From positions 1 through 64,000 of the forward strand of contig JBMOKU010000003.1 in assembly GCA_049324315.1 (NCBI GenBank): a stretch of 64,000 nucleotides of DNA. Direction: 5' to 3'. Both the position numbers and the translations under genes were made by a program. The notes beneath the pieces were generated by a model. That model did no database searches, had not been told where the DNA came from, and saw only the letters and a list, made by a program, of their open reading frames with translations. Position 1 is the first letter of the stretch; every line of letters starts with the position of its first letter. The DNA is from JBMOKU01 sp049324315. GTDB taxonomy: Bacteria; Bacillota; Clostridia; Peptostreptococcales; Thermotaleaceae. Below, in pieces: positions 43,211-52,318 of this stretch.

Positions 43211-43906
43211 ATGAATGAGCTTATTCTTATGGACGATAATCAAGTCCCATTTACTTTTGATGACGAGATCAGTGCAACAAGTTTATCTTTTTTGAATAAT
43301 AAGAATATACTTTTACTTATTGTTCCTCTTGCCTTTTTTGTGCTGTCTAGACAAAGGCAGTATCCTATATTAAAAAATACAACTGGACATAGCAGTGGGT
43401 TGAATACACTAAAGACAGTCTCACCTGCCGTGAATCCCTTTGACCTTAGCAATCTTGACAGAATCACACAGCTTTTAGATGGTGTGAAAAAAGCTGCCTC
43501 CATCAACGAAATGCGTAAAGTCATGAGCAAATTTGGCGGCGGTAGCGGACTACTAAATATGGATATGATTAGAGATATGGTTGGCATCATCGGAAAGAAC
43601 ATAGGACCGGAATATAGACCGCACTTTGAAACTGCGTCAAATATACTTTCTGTTATGGATAAAATGAAGGACATAAGAAAGGTTATGGACATACAAAGAT
43701 CCTCTTCTGATGAAGCAGCCGGTGAAAATCCTATGCAAATTGATAAAATGATGGAAGCTTTCAAAGCATTTCTCCCAAAAGACCAAGCAAAAAACATCGA
43801 AAGCTTTGCAAAAATGGCACAGCTCATGCGTTTGATGTCTGCCATGGATGTAGGCAGTCAGCAAAGTGAAAATGAAAACGAAAACGAAGAGGATGAAGAT
43901 GCATAG
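43211..43906 (+). CDS. Membrane-anchored protein of unknown function with acidic tail
   Basis: 231 residues: a short N-terminal acidic part, a single membrane helix (~31-46), a helical Met/Lys-rich middle (MDMIRDMVGIIGKNIG, ILSVMDKMKDIRKVMDIQ) and a Glu/Asn/Asp-rich tail ending NENEEDEDA. TTAGGAGG precedes the ATG. The middle resembles the helical 'YabP/coat-like' and phasin-like proteins only vaguely; I do not recognise a family. It is divergent from the small helical protein at 42769. Confidence 0.72.
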   Translation: MNELILMDDNQVPFTFDDEISATSLSFLNNKNILLLIVPLAFFVLSRQRQYPILKNTTGHSSGLNTLKTVSPAVNPFDLSNLDRITQLLDGVKKAASINEMRKVMSKFGGGSGLLNMDMIRDMVGIIGKNIGPEYRPHFETASNILSVMDKMKDIRKVMDIQRSSSDEAAGENPMQIDKMMEAFKAFLPKDQAKNIESFAKMAQLMRLMSAMDVGSQQSENENENEEDEDA

Positions 43907-43946
43907 ACTCCACTATGAAAAAATTTTAATACGTATTCTATTTAAC

Positions 43947-43979
43947 AAAAAAAGGTGTAGCATGTCAGCACACCTTTTA
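43947..43979. terminator. Bidirectional terminator between 43211 gene and RsuA-type gene
   Basis: AAAAGGTGT and ACACCTTTT pair over 9 bp around an 11-nt loop, with A/T runs on both sides. The stop codon of the minus-strand gene lies at its right edge. Confidence 0.8.
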
Positions 43980-44699
43980 TCTGTTTCTTAATATATTGAT
44001 CTCATCTTCCGTTAATTCTCGATAAGCGCCTAATGCCAAGTTTCCGTCCAACTTGATACGGTCCATGGAAATTCTTTTCAAATACGATACTTTCTTATTA
44101 ACTGCTTCAAACATTCTTTTCACCTGATGAAATTTCCCTTCAGATATGGTTAATTCAATTTCTGATTGCTGATCGCTTTTTAAAATCGTAAGATGAGCTG
44201 GAAGTGTCTTGTATCCATCATCTAATACCACACCCTCTCGAAATATCGAGATATCTTCCTCCGTCACGTTTCCTTCCACCAAAGCATAATAGGTCTTTGG
44301 TACATGCTTTTTAGGAGACAGTAATTCATGGGCTAGTTTCCCGTCATTTGACAATAATAACAGTCCTTCTGTGTCTTTATCAAGTCTACCTATAGGGAAT
44401 AAATCAAAACAACGATAGGCGTCATCAAGCAGGTCAACCACCGTCTTATCTCTAGGATCAAAGCTCGCAGATATAACACCTTGGGGCTTATTCATCATAA
44501 GATAGACATACTCCCGGTACTGAAGCAATTCTCCATCCACTTCAATCCTATCCTTCTCGGGGTCAACGTGCCGGCTTCCATCCTTAACCGCTTGTCCATT
44601 TACCAAGATACTGCTTTGTTTTAATACTTTTTTTATTTCTCTCCTTGTACCATATCCCATATTGCTTAATATTTTATCTAATCGCTGTGATCTAGCCAT
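43977..44699 (-). CDS. RsuA/RluB/RluE-family pseudouridine synthase
   Basis: 240 residues: S4 domain (RLDKILSNMGYGTRREIKKVLKQ) followed by the catalytic domain with GRLDKDTEGLLLLSND carrying the active-site aspartate and SEGKFHQVKRMFEAVNKKV. RsuA-type, acting on 16S or 23S rRNA. It starts 9 bp after the RsmF-type methyltransferase gene, so both rRNA-modifying enzymes are co-transcribed. Confidence 0.93.
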   Translation of the reverse strand: MARSQRLDKILSNMGYGTRREIKKVLKQSSILVNGQAVKDGSRHVDPEKDRIEVDGELLQYREYVYLMMNKPQGVISASFDPRDKTVVDLLDDAYRCFDLFPIGRLDKDTEGLLLLSNDGKLAHELLSPKKHVPKTYYALVEGNVTEEDISIFREGVVLDDGYKTLPAHLTILKSDQQSEIELTISEGKFHQVKRMFEAVNKKVSYLKRISMDRIKLDGNLALGAYRELTEDEINILRNR

Positions 44700-44708
44700 A
44701 TAACCCTC

Positions 44709-46067
44709 CTAGTCCAACCATCTCCATGCAGCCGGGTAATAATTTTTCAGCATATCCCCTGTTTGCTTTGCCCATCCTAAAGGATAGCTATCTACACACA
44801 CCAAGGTCCATCCTTTTTCTCCTTCCACATGCAGGGTATCACCTTTTAAGTATTTTTTTACTTCCATTGAATCTGCCTTAAAGTTAACTGTTCTTTTTGC
44901 TTCATGAGCTTTTAATCCCATGGCCAATGCTTGACTGGGTTCAAATCGATTTTTCTTTAGCGTTCCAAGCAGCCAGCCCGAACGCATAATCTTCAAGCCT
45001 TTTAAAGTAGGAAGATCTGTCGGAAGAAGGTACAGATTATCATTGTATACTTCAAAACAGCCGTGAAACTTCCTATCCAAATTCTCTTCCACGAAATCTT
45101 GAAACTCCTTTGGTATCTTCATCTTCGATGCTTGGCTGACCCTTGTGGCTGTCTCTTCTTCTTTGGCCTTTTTTAGTAACGCAATAAAATGGCCTTCTCC
45201 CATCACCTTATGGGGCCATAATCTTACACATCTCCTCAAAGCATCCCTGCCGTTCACCCATTCAGGTCTACCTTCATCAAGACCTGCCGTTTTTGGGATA
45301 TCAACAATGGTATAATGGGTATTTCTATCTAAAAAAGTAGAGATTGTACCTTCATTCTCTTCAGGAGAAAAGGTACAGGTAGAGTACAACAAATGCCCGC
45401 TAGATTTTAATGCGCCATCGATATTCCTTAATATTTCTTCCTGAATAGCTGCATAATAGGAAACGCCATAATTTTCCCAGCTTTTCACCATACTGCTGTC
45501 TTTACGAAACATGCCTTCTCCTGAACATGGCGCATCGACCAGCACACGGTCAAAGTAATCATGAAAATATGTAAAAATTTTTTCTGGCTTGTCATTGAGT
45601 ACAACGGCATTGATAATACCATACAACTCGATGTTTTTGATTAATGCCTTAACGCGGTTTGCATGAATATCATTTGATACCAGAACACCTGTATTCTGTA
45701 AGGCTCCAGCAATCTGGACCGTCTTTCCGCCTGGAGCTGCACACAGATCTAGAATTTTTTCATAAGGTTGTGCATGTATCATATTTCCCGGTGCCATGGC
45801 ACTGGGTTCCTGTATGTAATAAAGCCCTGCATGATAATAAGGGTGCTTCCCAGGACGCTCTCCCGAATCAATATAAAAACCATCCCTTGTCCAAGGTATG
45901 GGTTCAAGTTGAAAAGGTGATATTTCCTTAAAAGCTTCAACAGATATTTTAAGGGTATTAACTCTAATTCCTTGAAAATGAGGAGACTCATAGGATTTTA
46001 AAAATCCTTCGTATTCTTCCTTCAGCAAATGCTTCATTCTTTCCAAATATTTCTCAGGTAAATACAC
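44709..46067 (-). CDS. rRNA (cytosine-5)-methyltransferase, RsmF/RsmB type
   Basis: 452 residues. The SAM-binding region is LDLCAAPGGKTVQIAG, the general motif IV cysteine is in VDAPCSGEGMFRKD, and the catalytic motif VI cysteine is in YSTCTFSPEENE. The N-terminus and the C-terminal ~150 residues (PUA-like: LKIMRSGWLLGTLKKNRFEPSQALAMGLK) are those of RsmF/YebU-type enzymes. The GTG start at 46067 follows GGAGGAG. Confidence 0.93.
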   Translation of the reverse strand: MYLPEKYLERMKHLLKEEYEGFLKSYESPHFQGIRVNTLKISVEAFKEISPFQLEPIPWTRDGFYIDSGERPGKHPYYHAGLYYIQEPSAMAPGNMIHAQPYEKILDLCAAPGGKTVQIAGALQNTGVLVSNDIHANRVKALIKNIELYGIINAVVLNDKPEKIFTYFHDYFDRVLVDAPCSGEGMFRKDSSMVKSWENYGVSYYAAIQEEILRNIDGALKSSGHLLYSTCTFSPEENEGTISTFLDRNTHYTIVDIPKTAGLDEGRPEWVNGRDALRRCVRLWPHKVMGEGHFIALLKKAKEEETATRVSQASKMKIPKEFQDFVEENLDRKFHGCFEVYNDNLYLLPTDLPTLKGLKIMRSGWLLGTLKKNRFEPSQALAMGLKAHEAKRTVNFKADSMEVKKYLKGDTLHVEGEKGWTLVCVDSYPLGWAKQTGDMLKNYYPAAWRWLD

Positions 46068-46121
46068 AGCATCTCCTCCATCTCTTATTTCCTATGATTT
46101 ACTATTTTAGAGCAAAATTAT

Positions 46122-46144
46122 ACCCACCATGAAGGTGGGTTTTA
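46122..46144 (+). terminator. Small hairpin between pssA and rsmF-type gene
   Basis: ACCCACC-ATGAA-GGTGGGT, 7-bp stem, followed by TTTT on the plus strand. On the minus strand, where the flanking genes are, the downstream tract is TATAATTTT, so it is a weak terminator or an mRNA-end hairpin for pssA. Confidence 0.5.
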
Positions 46145-46151
46145 CAAAACT

Positions 46152-46667
46152 TTATCTTTTTCTAAGTCGAATTCTTTTGCTTACCATGGCGTAGGATAAG
46201 AATAGCATAGCACCTAAGATAATCGGTAGATTTGTAGCAAATCGTATGGAATATAACGAAAGTAATGCAACAAGACCACCACATAAGGTTATCGGTATCC
46301 CCAAATAAACACCTTCAAAATCAGTAATATTGTACCTTGCCAAACGGAAAGCCCCGCATAACGCAAAAATTAAGGTTATAGCAATCCCCAATGCCCCTGT
46401 CTCCATTAAATTGAGGTGCCACATCAGAATCGCTGGTGCTACCCCAAAGGAAATCAAATCACACAGAGAATCCAGTTCTTTTCCAAAATCGCTGACAACA
46501 TCAAGCATGCGGGCCAGTTTACCATCGAATCTGTCTAAAAATCCGGCAATAATAATCAATGAAGCCGATGTGGCATATTGATCGTAGAAGACGGAAATAA
46601 TAGCAAGTAGTCCCATAGATAAATTTAATAATGTAAATATATTTGGTATCTGACTCTTATATTTCAA
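46152..46667 (-). CDS. pssA: CDP-diacylglycerol--serine O-phosphatidyltransferase PssA
   Basis: About 171 residues from TTG 46667, which has GGGGGTGA 5 bp upstream; an ATG at 46712 is possible but lacks a site. The CDP-alcohol phosphatidyltransferase signature is DRFDGKLARMLDVVSDFGKELDSLCD (D-G-A-R-G-D-D pattern) and the N-terminus IPNIFTLLNLSMGLLAI is typical of PssA. Several membrane helices follow. It makes phosphatidylserine, the precursor of phosphatidylethanolamine. Confidence 0.9.
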   Translation of the reverse strand: MKYKSQIPNIFTLLNLSMGLLAIISVFYDQYATSASLIIIAGFLDRFDGKLARMLDVVSDFGKELDSLCDLISFGVAPAILMWHLNLMETGALGIAITLIFALCGAFRLARYNITDFEGVYLGIPITLCGGLVALLSLYSIRFATNLPIILGAMLFLSYAMVSKRIRLRKR

Positions 46668-47002
46668 TTTAATCACCCCCAGTCCAAAATTCGCAATATG
46701 CTTGTATATCATCCTTGCATACTGCCTATCCTTCAGAGAAACTCTGAAAAAGTACATACGTACACACTTTAATTTTGGAATTGATATTATTATATCATAT
46801 TTTATCTTGTTACAAAACAGGAAAAGAAAGAAAGTCTTTTTTTTATTCTCGTCATTATTGACTGCTCAGATCTCGTTAAATTTGCTGGAAGAATTTAAAT
46901 GATTACCTGTTATTTGGGTAGTATTTTTCTATGCATTGTTATATAATAACATTTGAAAATTTCCAATGTATTCATAAAAAATTTTCAATAGGAGGTATAC
47001 AT
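46668..47002. other. Intergenic region between pssA and fba
   Basis: 335 bp, AT-rich, between divergent genes. It holds a palindromic GTTATATAATAAC (46938-46950) with TATAAT suited to be the fba -10 box, and the fba ribosome site ATAGGAGG. No further gene was seen. Confidence 0.4.
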
Positions 47003-47932
47003 ATGGCGTTGGTAACAAGTACAGAAATGTTCAAAAAAGCACGTGAGGGCGGTTATGCAATTGGAGCCTTTAACGTAAACAACATGGAAATCATTCAAGG
47101 AATCGTAGAAGCCGCAAAAGAAGAAAAATCTCCCGTAATTCTACAAGTTTCAGCTGGTGCTAGAAAGTATGCAAATCCCATCTATCTTAAAAAGCTTGTT
47201 GAGGCAGCCATTGAAGACACTGGATTAGATATTGTTCTTCATTTGGATCACGGTGAAGATTTTGAAATCTGTAAAAAGTGTATTGATGATGGCTTTTCAT
47301 CTGTTATGATTGATGGATCCAAGCATTCTTTTGAAGAAAATATCGCACTGACCAAAAAAGTTGTTGATTATGCCCACGAAAGAGGCGTCGTTGTTGAAGC
47401 AGAATTAGGAAAACTGGCTGGTGTTGAAGATGATGTGAAGGTCAGTGAAAAAGATGCTACTTATACAGACCCTGATCAAGCAGCTGAGTTTATTGTAAGA
47501 ACAGGTGTTGACTCTTTAGCCATTGCCATAGGAACAAGCCATGGCGCATACAAGTTTAAAGGTGAGCCCAGACTTGATTTCGAAAGATTAGAAAAAATTA
47601 CGAAACTACTTTCAAACACACCGCTTGTTTTGCATGGTGCATCCACAGTTCTGCCTGAATTCGTCGAGCTATGCAATAAATATGGCGGAAAAATCCCTGG
47701 AGCCCAAGGGGTACCAGAAGATATGATTCGTCAGGCAGCGAAACTTGGTGTCTGCAAAGTAAACATCGATACAGACTTAAGACTGGCCATGACGGCTGCA
47801 ATCCGACAATTATTTATAGAGAACCCATCAGAATTTGATCCAAGGAAATATCTTGGCCCTGCCAGATCAGCAATTAAGCAAATGGTTCAACATAAGATCA
47901 AAAACGTTTTAGGTTCAAGCAACACACTGTAA
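47003..47932 (+). CDS. fba: Class II fructose-bisphosphate aldolase
   Basis: Zinc-dependent aldolase of glycolysis/gluconeogenesis, 309 residues. It contains GAFNVNNMEIIQGIVEAA, the zinc/active-site segment HLDHGEDFEICKKCIDDGF, AELGKLAGVEDD, IAIGTSHGAYKF, LVLHGAS and KVNIDTDLRLAMTA. ATG 47003 has AGGAGG at the ideal distance. It is followed by a terminator and is a single-gene unit. Confidence 0.96.
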   Translation: MALVTSTEMFKKAREGGYAIGAFNVNNMEIIQGIVEAAKEEKSPVILQVSAGARKYANPIYLKKLVEAAIEDTGLDIVLHLDHGEDFEICKKCIDDGFSSVMIDGSKHSFEENIALTKKVVDYAHERGVVVEAELGKLAGVEDDVKVSEKDATYTDPDQAAEFIVRTGVDSLAIAIGTSHGAYKFKGEPRLDFERLEKITKLLSNTPLVLHGASTVLPEFVELCNKYGGKIPGAQGVPEDMIRQAAKLGVCKVNIDTDLRLAMTAAIRQLFIENPSEFDPRKYLGPARSAIKQMVQHKIKNVLGSSNTL

Positions 47933-47954
47933 ATTCCGTTTTAACCCCTGAAAA

Positions 47955-48002
47955 AGAAAAGCCATAGAGGGATTCTTTCACATCCCTTTATGGCTATTTT
48001 AT
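47955..48002 (+). terminator. fba terminator
   Basis: AGCCATAGAGGGAT and ATCCCTTTATGGCT form a 14-bp stem with one G-U pair, followed by ATTTTAT on the plus strand. Confidence 0.82.
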
Positions 48003-48029
48003 AACACATAGGAAATTTAAAGTTGTTCC

Positions 48030-48548
48030 CTATATTTTTTTTGGCTCAGTATATTCTTGTCCGAATAAGTCAACCGTTACTTCCTCCATAGCTTGATCCT
48101 CTAACGGTTTATCACTAAAATTACGTTTTACCTTGGCAATACGATCCACCTCTTCTATTCCCTCAATAACCTTTCCAAAGGCTGCATACTGTCCATCTAA
48201 ATGTGGAGAATCTTCATGCATGATGAAAAACTGTGAACCAGCTGAATCAGGATGTCCTGCTCTGGCCATAGAAATTACACCTCGCTGATGTTTCAGTTCA
48301 TTCTTAAAGCCATTCATATCAAATTCTCCTTTGATCGTATATCCAGGGCCACCTGTCCCTGCACCTTTAGGACATCCTCCTTGAATCATAAATCCTGGAA
48401 TAACTCTATGAAAGATTAAGCCATTGTAAAATCCTTGCTTGACCAACGAGATAAAGTTATTTACCGTGTTGGGCGCTATCTCTGGATACAATTCAACCTT
48501 TATTTCATTTCCATTTTCCATCTTAATCGTTACAACCGGGTTTTGCAC
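48030..48548 (-). CDS. ppiB: Peptidyl-prolyl cis-trans isomerase, cyclophilin type
   Basis: A cytoplasmic cyclophilin of about 172 residues: FHRVIPGFMIQGGCPKGAGTGGPGY, SMARAGHPDSAGSQFFIM and FGKVIEGIEEVDRIAKV are the active-site blocks. The start is uncertain; GTG 48548 has GGAAGGATG upstream, whereas the ATG codons at 48578 and 48569 lack a site. Single gene. Confidence 0.93.
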   Translation of the reverse strand: MQNPVVTIKMENGNEIKVELYPEIAPNTVNNFISLVKQGFYNGLIFHRVIPGFMIQGGCPKGAGTGGPGYTIKGEFDMNGFKNELKHQRGVISMARAGHPDSAGSQFFIMHEDSPHLDGQYAAFGKVIEGIEEVDRIAKVKRNFSDKPLEDQAMEEVTVDLFGQEYTEPKKI

Positions 48549-48892
48549 AAAAATCATCCTTCCATCCATTATTTTCATTACTTATTCTTTTTACTATATT
48601 TTGGTCAAATATGCAATAGATCATCCAATCTTTTTGTATTTCTTCATATTTTATAAAAATAAGCCATTTATCCTATCATCATCGTATTCCCCTGATATTT
48701 CAATCATGTTACAGCTTTTTAATACGCACTTAACAATTATATGTTATGGTATAATTATTATGAGAAGCTTTTCTCCTTGCATAGGCTCTGGGCATATCAT
48801 AAACGCCTTATCCTATGCATATATAAAAAGTATATCGTTAAAGCCTTTGTCGTTTTGCATGAATTACATTTACTTACAAGGAGGAATTCTGT
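48549..48892. other. Intergenic region with structured leader of the Xre gene
   Basis: 344 bp without a gene. A TATAAT box lies near 48751-48756. The presumed leader downstream can form GAGAA-GCTT-TTCTC and a longer stem TGCATAGG/CCTATGCA (48777-48821). No known riboswitch class was recognised. Confidence 0.4.
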
Positions 48893-49108
48893 ATGGTCAA
48901 TGGCAAAAAGATCAGAGAATTGCGAAAGGAGAAAGGATATACATCGCAAGATTTGGCAGTACGGAGTAACTTATCAAAAAGCTATATCGAAGAATTGGAA
49001 AGAGGCGATAAAAAGAATCCAAGTTTTTCAACTGTTGAAAAGCTAGCCGATGCACTAAATGTGCTTGTAGATGATTTGAGAATAGGAATGGGAGTATTTC
49101 ATGTGTAA
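48893..49108 (+). CDS. Small Xre/Cro-type HTH regulator
   Basis: 71 residues consisting of one HTH_3 domain (IRELRKEKGYTSQDLAVRSNLSKSYIEELERG ... STVEKLADALNV), with no ligand domain. AAGGAGG lies 9 bp upstream. It resembles the SinR/SlrR-type small regulators of sporulating Firmicutes in size, but lacks the SinI-interaction region. It is followed by a strong terminator and its targets are unknown. Confidence 0.87.
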   Translation: MVNGKKIRELRKEKGYTSQDLAVRSNLSKSYIEELERGDKKNPSFSTVEKLADALNVLVDDLRIGMGVFHV

Positions 49109-49121
49109 ATAAATTGAGTGT

Positions 49122-49160
49122 AAGAGACAGCCGGATGAATAATATCGGCTGTCTCTTTTT
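49122..49160. terminator. Bidirectional terminator
   Basis: AAGAGACAGCCG and CGGCTGTCTCTT form a 12-bp stem followed by TTTTT on the plus strand. It lies between the convergent Xre and DUF1461 genes. Confidence 0.88.
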
Positions 49161-49162
49161 CA

Positions 49163-49855
49163 TTATGCTTTTTTTACAGCACTATACGAAATCATCGTTA
49201 TCAATAGCATTATACCAGAAAACCACCCAAAGATTCTAATGCTGATGTCAATAAAAAATTCCAATGGGAGCATTTGTATCAAAACCTCAGTATTGGGATC
49301 CAACAACCACAAATCATTGTCGAAAAATATTTCATGGAAGTATGTAAAGTATTGATAGAAATCAGTCTGTACCAAAATGAACAGAATCATCATGATGCTG
49401 ATCGATAACACACCACTGCGAAGCATGATGCGCAATATGTCTTTTAAAAATTGATTGCTATATTGCCTGATGATCAGTAAAGATATAATCACTAGGACGG
49501 CACCGGTATTTCTTAACCAAGAGCCTGCCTGAAACAGCATTTTCACATCAACCATGTGGCGTTTTTCCCGCTCACCAAATACCTCCTGGTTTTCCCCTTT
49601 AATCTGGGCCTGCATATCTAAGTCTTTTTCCTTGTCTTTCAAATAGTCGATCAGTTTAACCGTTACGCGTTCTAAATCATTCATTTCCATGCCGGTAATA
49701 GAAGAAATATCATATTTCTTAAACTCGTTTAAATAGAAATTCTTATTAAAAGTAAACATTTGCATCGTTGTCAGCAGGATAACCATAGGTATAAGCAAAA
49801 TGATCATCCACATGCCAATCTCATATAACCAAAAATGATTTATTTTTCCTTTCAT
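49163..49855 (-). CDS. DUF1461 (TIGR01906) integral membrane protein
   Basis: 230 residues with four membrane helices. The segment YFTYFHEIFFDNDLWLLDPNTEVLIQMLP is the signature of the DUF1461/TIGR01906 family, and FNKNFYLNEFKKYDI precedes a conserved extracytoplasmic loop. The function of the family is unknown. GGATGGGG precedes the ATG. Confidence 0.88.
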   Translation of the reverse strand: MKGKINHFWLYEIGMWMIILLIPMVILLTTMQMFTFNKNFYLNEFKKYDISSITGMEMNDLERVTVKLIDYLKDKEKDLDMQAQIKGENQEVFGEREKRHMVDVKMLFQAGSWLRNTGAVLVIISLLIIRQYSNQFLKDILRIMLRSGVLSISIMMILFILVQTDFYQYFTYFHEIFFDNDLWLLDPNTEVLIQMLPLEFFIDISIRIFGWFSGIMLLITMISYSAVKKA

Positions 49856-49924
49856 ATATGCCCCATCCCTTCAATAACGCTTCTGACCTGATTCCTTACT
49901 CTTCAAAATAGCATAAAATAATAA

Positions 49925-50473
49925 TTATTTATCATAGGCTAGCAAGTCTATATTTAGAATCTCATATTTTTCCCAGTCACGATCATCAAAATGCCACCAT
50001 TCACTATCAATCGTTGTAAAACCACTCTTTATCATGATATTCGTCAAATAGTCTACGTTTTCCTGGACATGTCTTGGATTCCCAGTGAATAATCTTGAAG
50101 CCCTCTCCGTAAAGTCATCAAAACCCGTAGGCATCTCCAATTCTTTTCCATTTTCATCTACCAATGTAACATCTACAGCTCCTCCACGATTATGTCTAGA
50201 ACCTCGTTTGGGGTTCGCCATGAATCTGCTGTCTGGAAGAGCATCCCAAAATATCTGTTGTACATCCAATGGTCTATAACCATCCCATATTTTTATATGA
50301 TAACCATTTTTTTTAAATTCTTCATTTGCAGTCTTTAGTTTGATCGCTGTATCATACCTTAATAAACATAAATGAACAGGATATACCGGCTTTTTAAGAA
50401 AATTATCTGCTGTTGCATACCTCAGCGCAACCTCAATGGTTTCATCGACATCAATGATATTCACCAATCCCAT
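49925..50473 (-). CDS. D-Ala-D-Ala dipeptidase, VanX/DdpX type
   Basis: 182 residues with the M15D zinc ligands SRHNRGGAVDVTL (His, Asp) and EWWHFDD (Glu, His), plus the family start RYATADNFLKKPVY and IWDGYRPLDVQQIFWD. No signal peptide, so cytoplasmic. Such enzymes hydrolyse D-Ala-D-Ala; without vanH, vanA or vanRS nearby it is more likely for peptide recycling than for glycopeptide resistance. AAGGGGG precedes the ATG. Confidence 0.9.
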   Translation of the reverse strand: MGLVNIIDVDETIEVALRYATADNFLKKPVYPVHLCLLRYDTAIKLKTANEEFKKNGYHIKIWDGYRPLDVQQIFWDALPDSRFMANPKRGSRHNRGGAVDVTLVDENGKELEMPTGFDDFTERASRLFTGNPRHVQENVDYLTNIMIKSGFTTIDSEWWHFDDRDWEKYEILNIDLLAYDK

Positions 50474-50502
50474 CAGCTTTAGTCCCCCTTCTAATCAACA
50501 GA

Positions 50503-50532
50503 AAAACGCCAGCACTTTTCAAACCGGCGTTG
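50503..50532 (-). terminator. cheV terminator
   Basis: AACGCC-N15-GGCGTT followed by TTTTC on the minus strand, 25 bp after the cheV stop. Confidence 0.75.
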
Positions 50533-50556
50533 TTCCATCATTATATGCTTTTAAAA

Positions 50557-51465
50557 TTATTTTCCGTAGATAAAACTATCAATCAGCTCTACCAGCTTTC
50601 CTACCTGGGGTTTGCTCATTTGCGCATCAGCCCCTACGGAATCTCCCTTATGAAACAGTTCATCTGTTATTAAAGATGAGAAAATAATAACAGGAAGTTT
50701 TTGCAGAATTTTATCTTCCTTTACCCTTCTTGTAAGGGTATGTCCATCTAATTGAGGCATTTCAATATCTGTAATTAGAACCTGGACATCCTCCATGAAA
50801 TTCTCACCCTTGGTATCTGCTAAACTCTTTAAATACTCTAATGTCTGTCTCCCATCATCGAAGAATTTCAAATCTACATATCCGGCTTTAATAAGTACAT
50901 CCTTTAATACCTGTCTGATCATTGGAGAATCATCTGCCAGAACTAGTTTCGCATTTGACCGATCCCTAGAAGTAATATGCTCAATCCTGGAAGCGTTAAT
51001 TCCGGATGAAGGACTAATATCCATCACAATTTTTTCGAAATCCAGCAGCATAACGATTTTATTTCCTAAATTAATATTTCCAATAACCAAAGAAGACTGC
51101 ATCAGCGAATCAGGCTTGCTGATCATATTCCAGCCTATTCGGTGAATTCCTAAAACTGAATCTACGCAGAATGCCACTTTTAATTGATTAAACTCACAAA
51201 GCAGCGTTTTATGCTTCTCGCTTTTAGCAGTTTCTTTTTTTTCTAAAACATAATTCATATCAATAAGCGATACCACATCACCACGTACCAATGTCAATCC
51301 AGCAATAGCCGGATGTGCATTCGGCATTTTTGTGATATTATCTACTTCAAGAATTTCTTTTACCTTTATAACGTTGATGGCATAATGGACACCAGCCACG
51401 GTAAACTCTAGGATTTCTAACTCGCCTGTCCCACTTTCCAATAATATTCCCTTCTGCTCCTGCAT
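50557..51465 (-). CDS. cheV: Chemotaxis protein CheV (CheW domain plus receiver)
   Basis: 302 residues: a CheW-like coupling domain (~10-155; INVIKVKEILEVDNITKMPNAHPAIAGLTLVRGDVVSLIDM) joined to a response-regulator receiver (~175-300; LADDSPMIRQVLK, phospho-acceptor in LITDIEMPQLDG, lysine in MSKPQVGKL). CheV couples receptors to CheA and adapts signalling. There is no other chemotaxis gene in the window. GGAGGG precedes the ATG. Confidence 0.94.
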   Translation of the reverse strand: MQEQKGILLESGTGELEILEFTVAGVHYAINVIKVKEILEVDNITKMPNAHPAIAGLTLVRGDVVSLIDMNYVLEKKETAKSEKHKTLLCEFNQLKVAFCVDSVLGIHRIGWNMISKPDSLMQSSLVIGNINLGNKIVMLLDFEKIVMDISPSSGINASRIEHITSRDRSNAKLVLADDSPMIRQVLKDVLIKAGYVDLKFFDDGRQTLEYLKSLADTKGENFMEDVQVLITDIEMPQLDGHTLTRRVKEDKILQKLPVIIFSSLITDELFHKGDSVGADAQMSKPQVGKLVELIDSFIYGK

Positions 51466-51644
51466 GTTTTATCCCTCCACACTTTTGAATACTATTTTCT
51501 ACATTTTTTGATATTTTCCTGCATTATTTTCTTAAACTTTTTACAACTAGCTTATTTTCTTCATATATGTTTTCATTACATAATCACTTTTATATTAAGC
51601 ATACTAAATATATAAATCACAATGCATATTACGAGGAGAAAAAT

Positions 51645-52301
51645 ATGGGGTTTATGGAAAGTAAAAAGTTCCATTTGCTTTTATTGGCTAGTTTCATAGG
51701 ATTATTGATATGGTCCCTCATAAATCCAGAGGATATCATAACATGGTTTTTTGAAGTAATGCCGATCATTCTAATTATTATCCTTCTCATTTATTATTAT
51801 TCTTGTTTTCAATTTACAGATCTGGCCTATCTTTTAATATGGATTGATGCGGTAATCATTCTTGTAGGCGGACATTATACCTATTCAAAAGTCCCCTTGT
51901 TTACTTGGCTGAAAGATATATTTCATTTAAGCCGCAATCATTATGATCGGTTTGGACACTTTTTCCAAGGTTTTAGTCCGGCCATTGTATTTAGGGAAGT
52001 ATTCATTCGCAAATCCATATTACCCAAAGGCAAGCTGCTGTTTTTCATAATTATTGCTATATGTTTGTCGATCAGTACTGCCTATGAGCTAATAGAATTC
52101 GCAGCTGCAAAACTGCTTGGTTCTAATGCCAAAGCATTTTTAGGGACACAGGGCGATCAGTGGGACAGTCACTGGGATATGCTCTTTGCTCTGGTCGGAA
52201 CCCTATCGGCACTTTTACTGCTAAAAGACTATCATGATCAACTCTTAGAAAAGAAGAAAGGGCAGCTCAACGTAAAAAGTCCCTATCTAAAACATAAATA
52301 G
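51645..52301 (+). CDS. DUF2238 (YjdF-like) membrane protein
   Basis: 218 residues with six or so membrane helices. HYTYSKVPLFTWLKDIFHLSRNHYDRFGHFFQGFSPAIVFRE and SISTAYELIEFAA, and GTQGDQWDSHWDM are the conserved blocks of the DUF2238/YjdF family. The function is unknown. ATG 51645 follows CGAGGAGA. It is convergent with the GNAT gene, with only 17 bp between the stops. Confidence 0.9.
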   Translation: MGFMESKKFHLLLLASFIGLLIWSLINPEDIITWFFEVMPIILIIILLIYYYSCFQFTDLAYLLIWIDAVIILVGGHYTYSKVPLFTWLKDIFHLSRNHYDRFGHFFQGFSPAIVFREVFIRKSILPKGKLLFFIIIAICLSISTAYELIEFAAAKLLGSNAKAFLGTQGDQWDSHWDMLFALVGTLSALLLLKDYHDQLLEKKKGQLNVKSPYLKHK

Positions 52302-52318
52302 AGACTATGCAACATCCT

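Noticed and set aside
43240..43845. A 201-codon reading frame antisense to the plus-strand gene at 43211
   Set aside because: Hydrophobic antisense shadow without a ribosome site. The plus-strand gene has AGGAGG and a terminator.
49925..50473. Glycopeptide resistance, because VanX-type and VanW-type genes both occur in the window
   Set aside because: They are 36 kb apart, and no vanH, ligase or vanRS gene was seen. Both families are common in Firmicutes without resistance.
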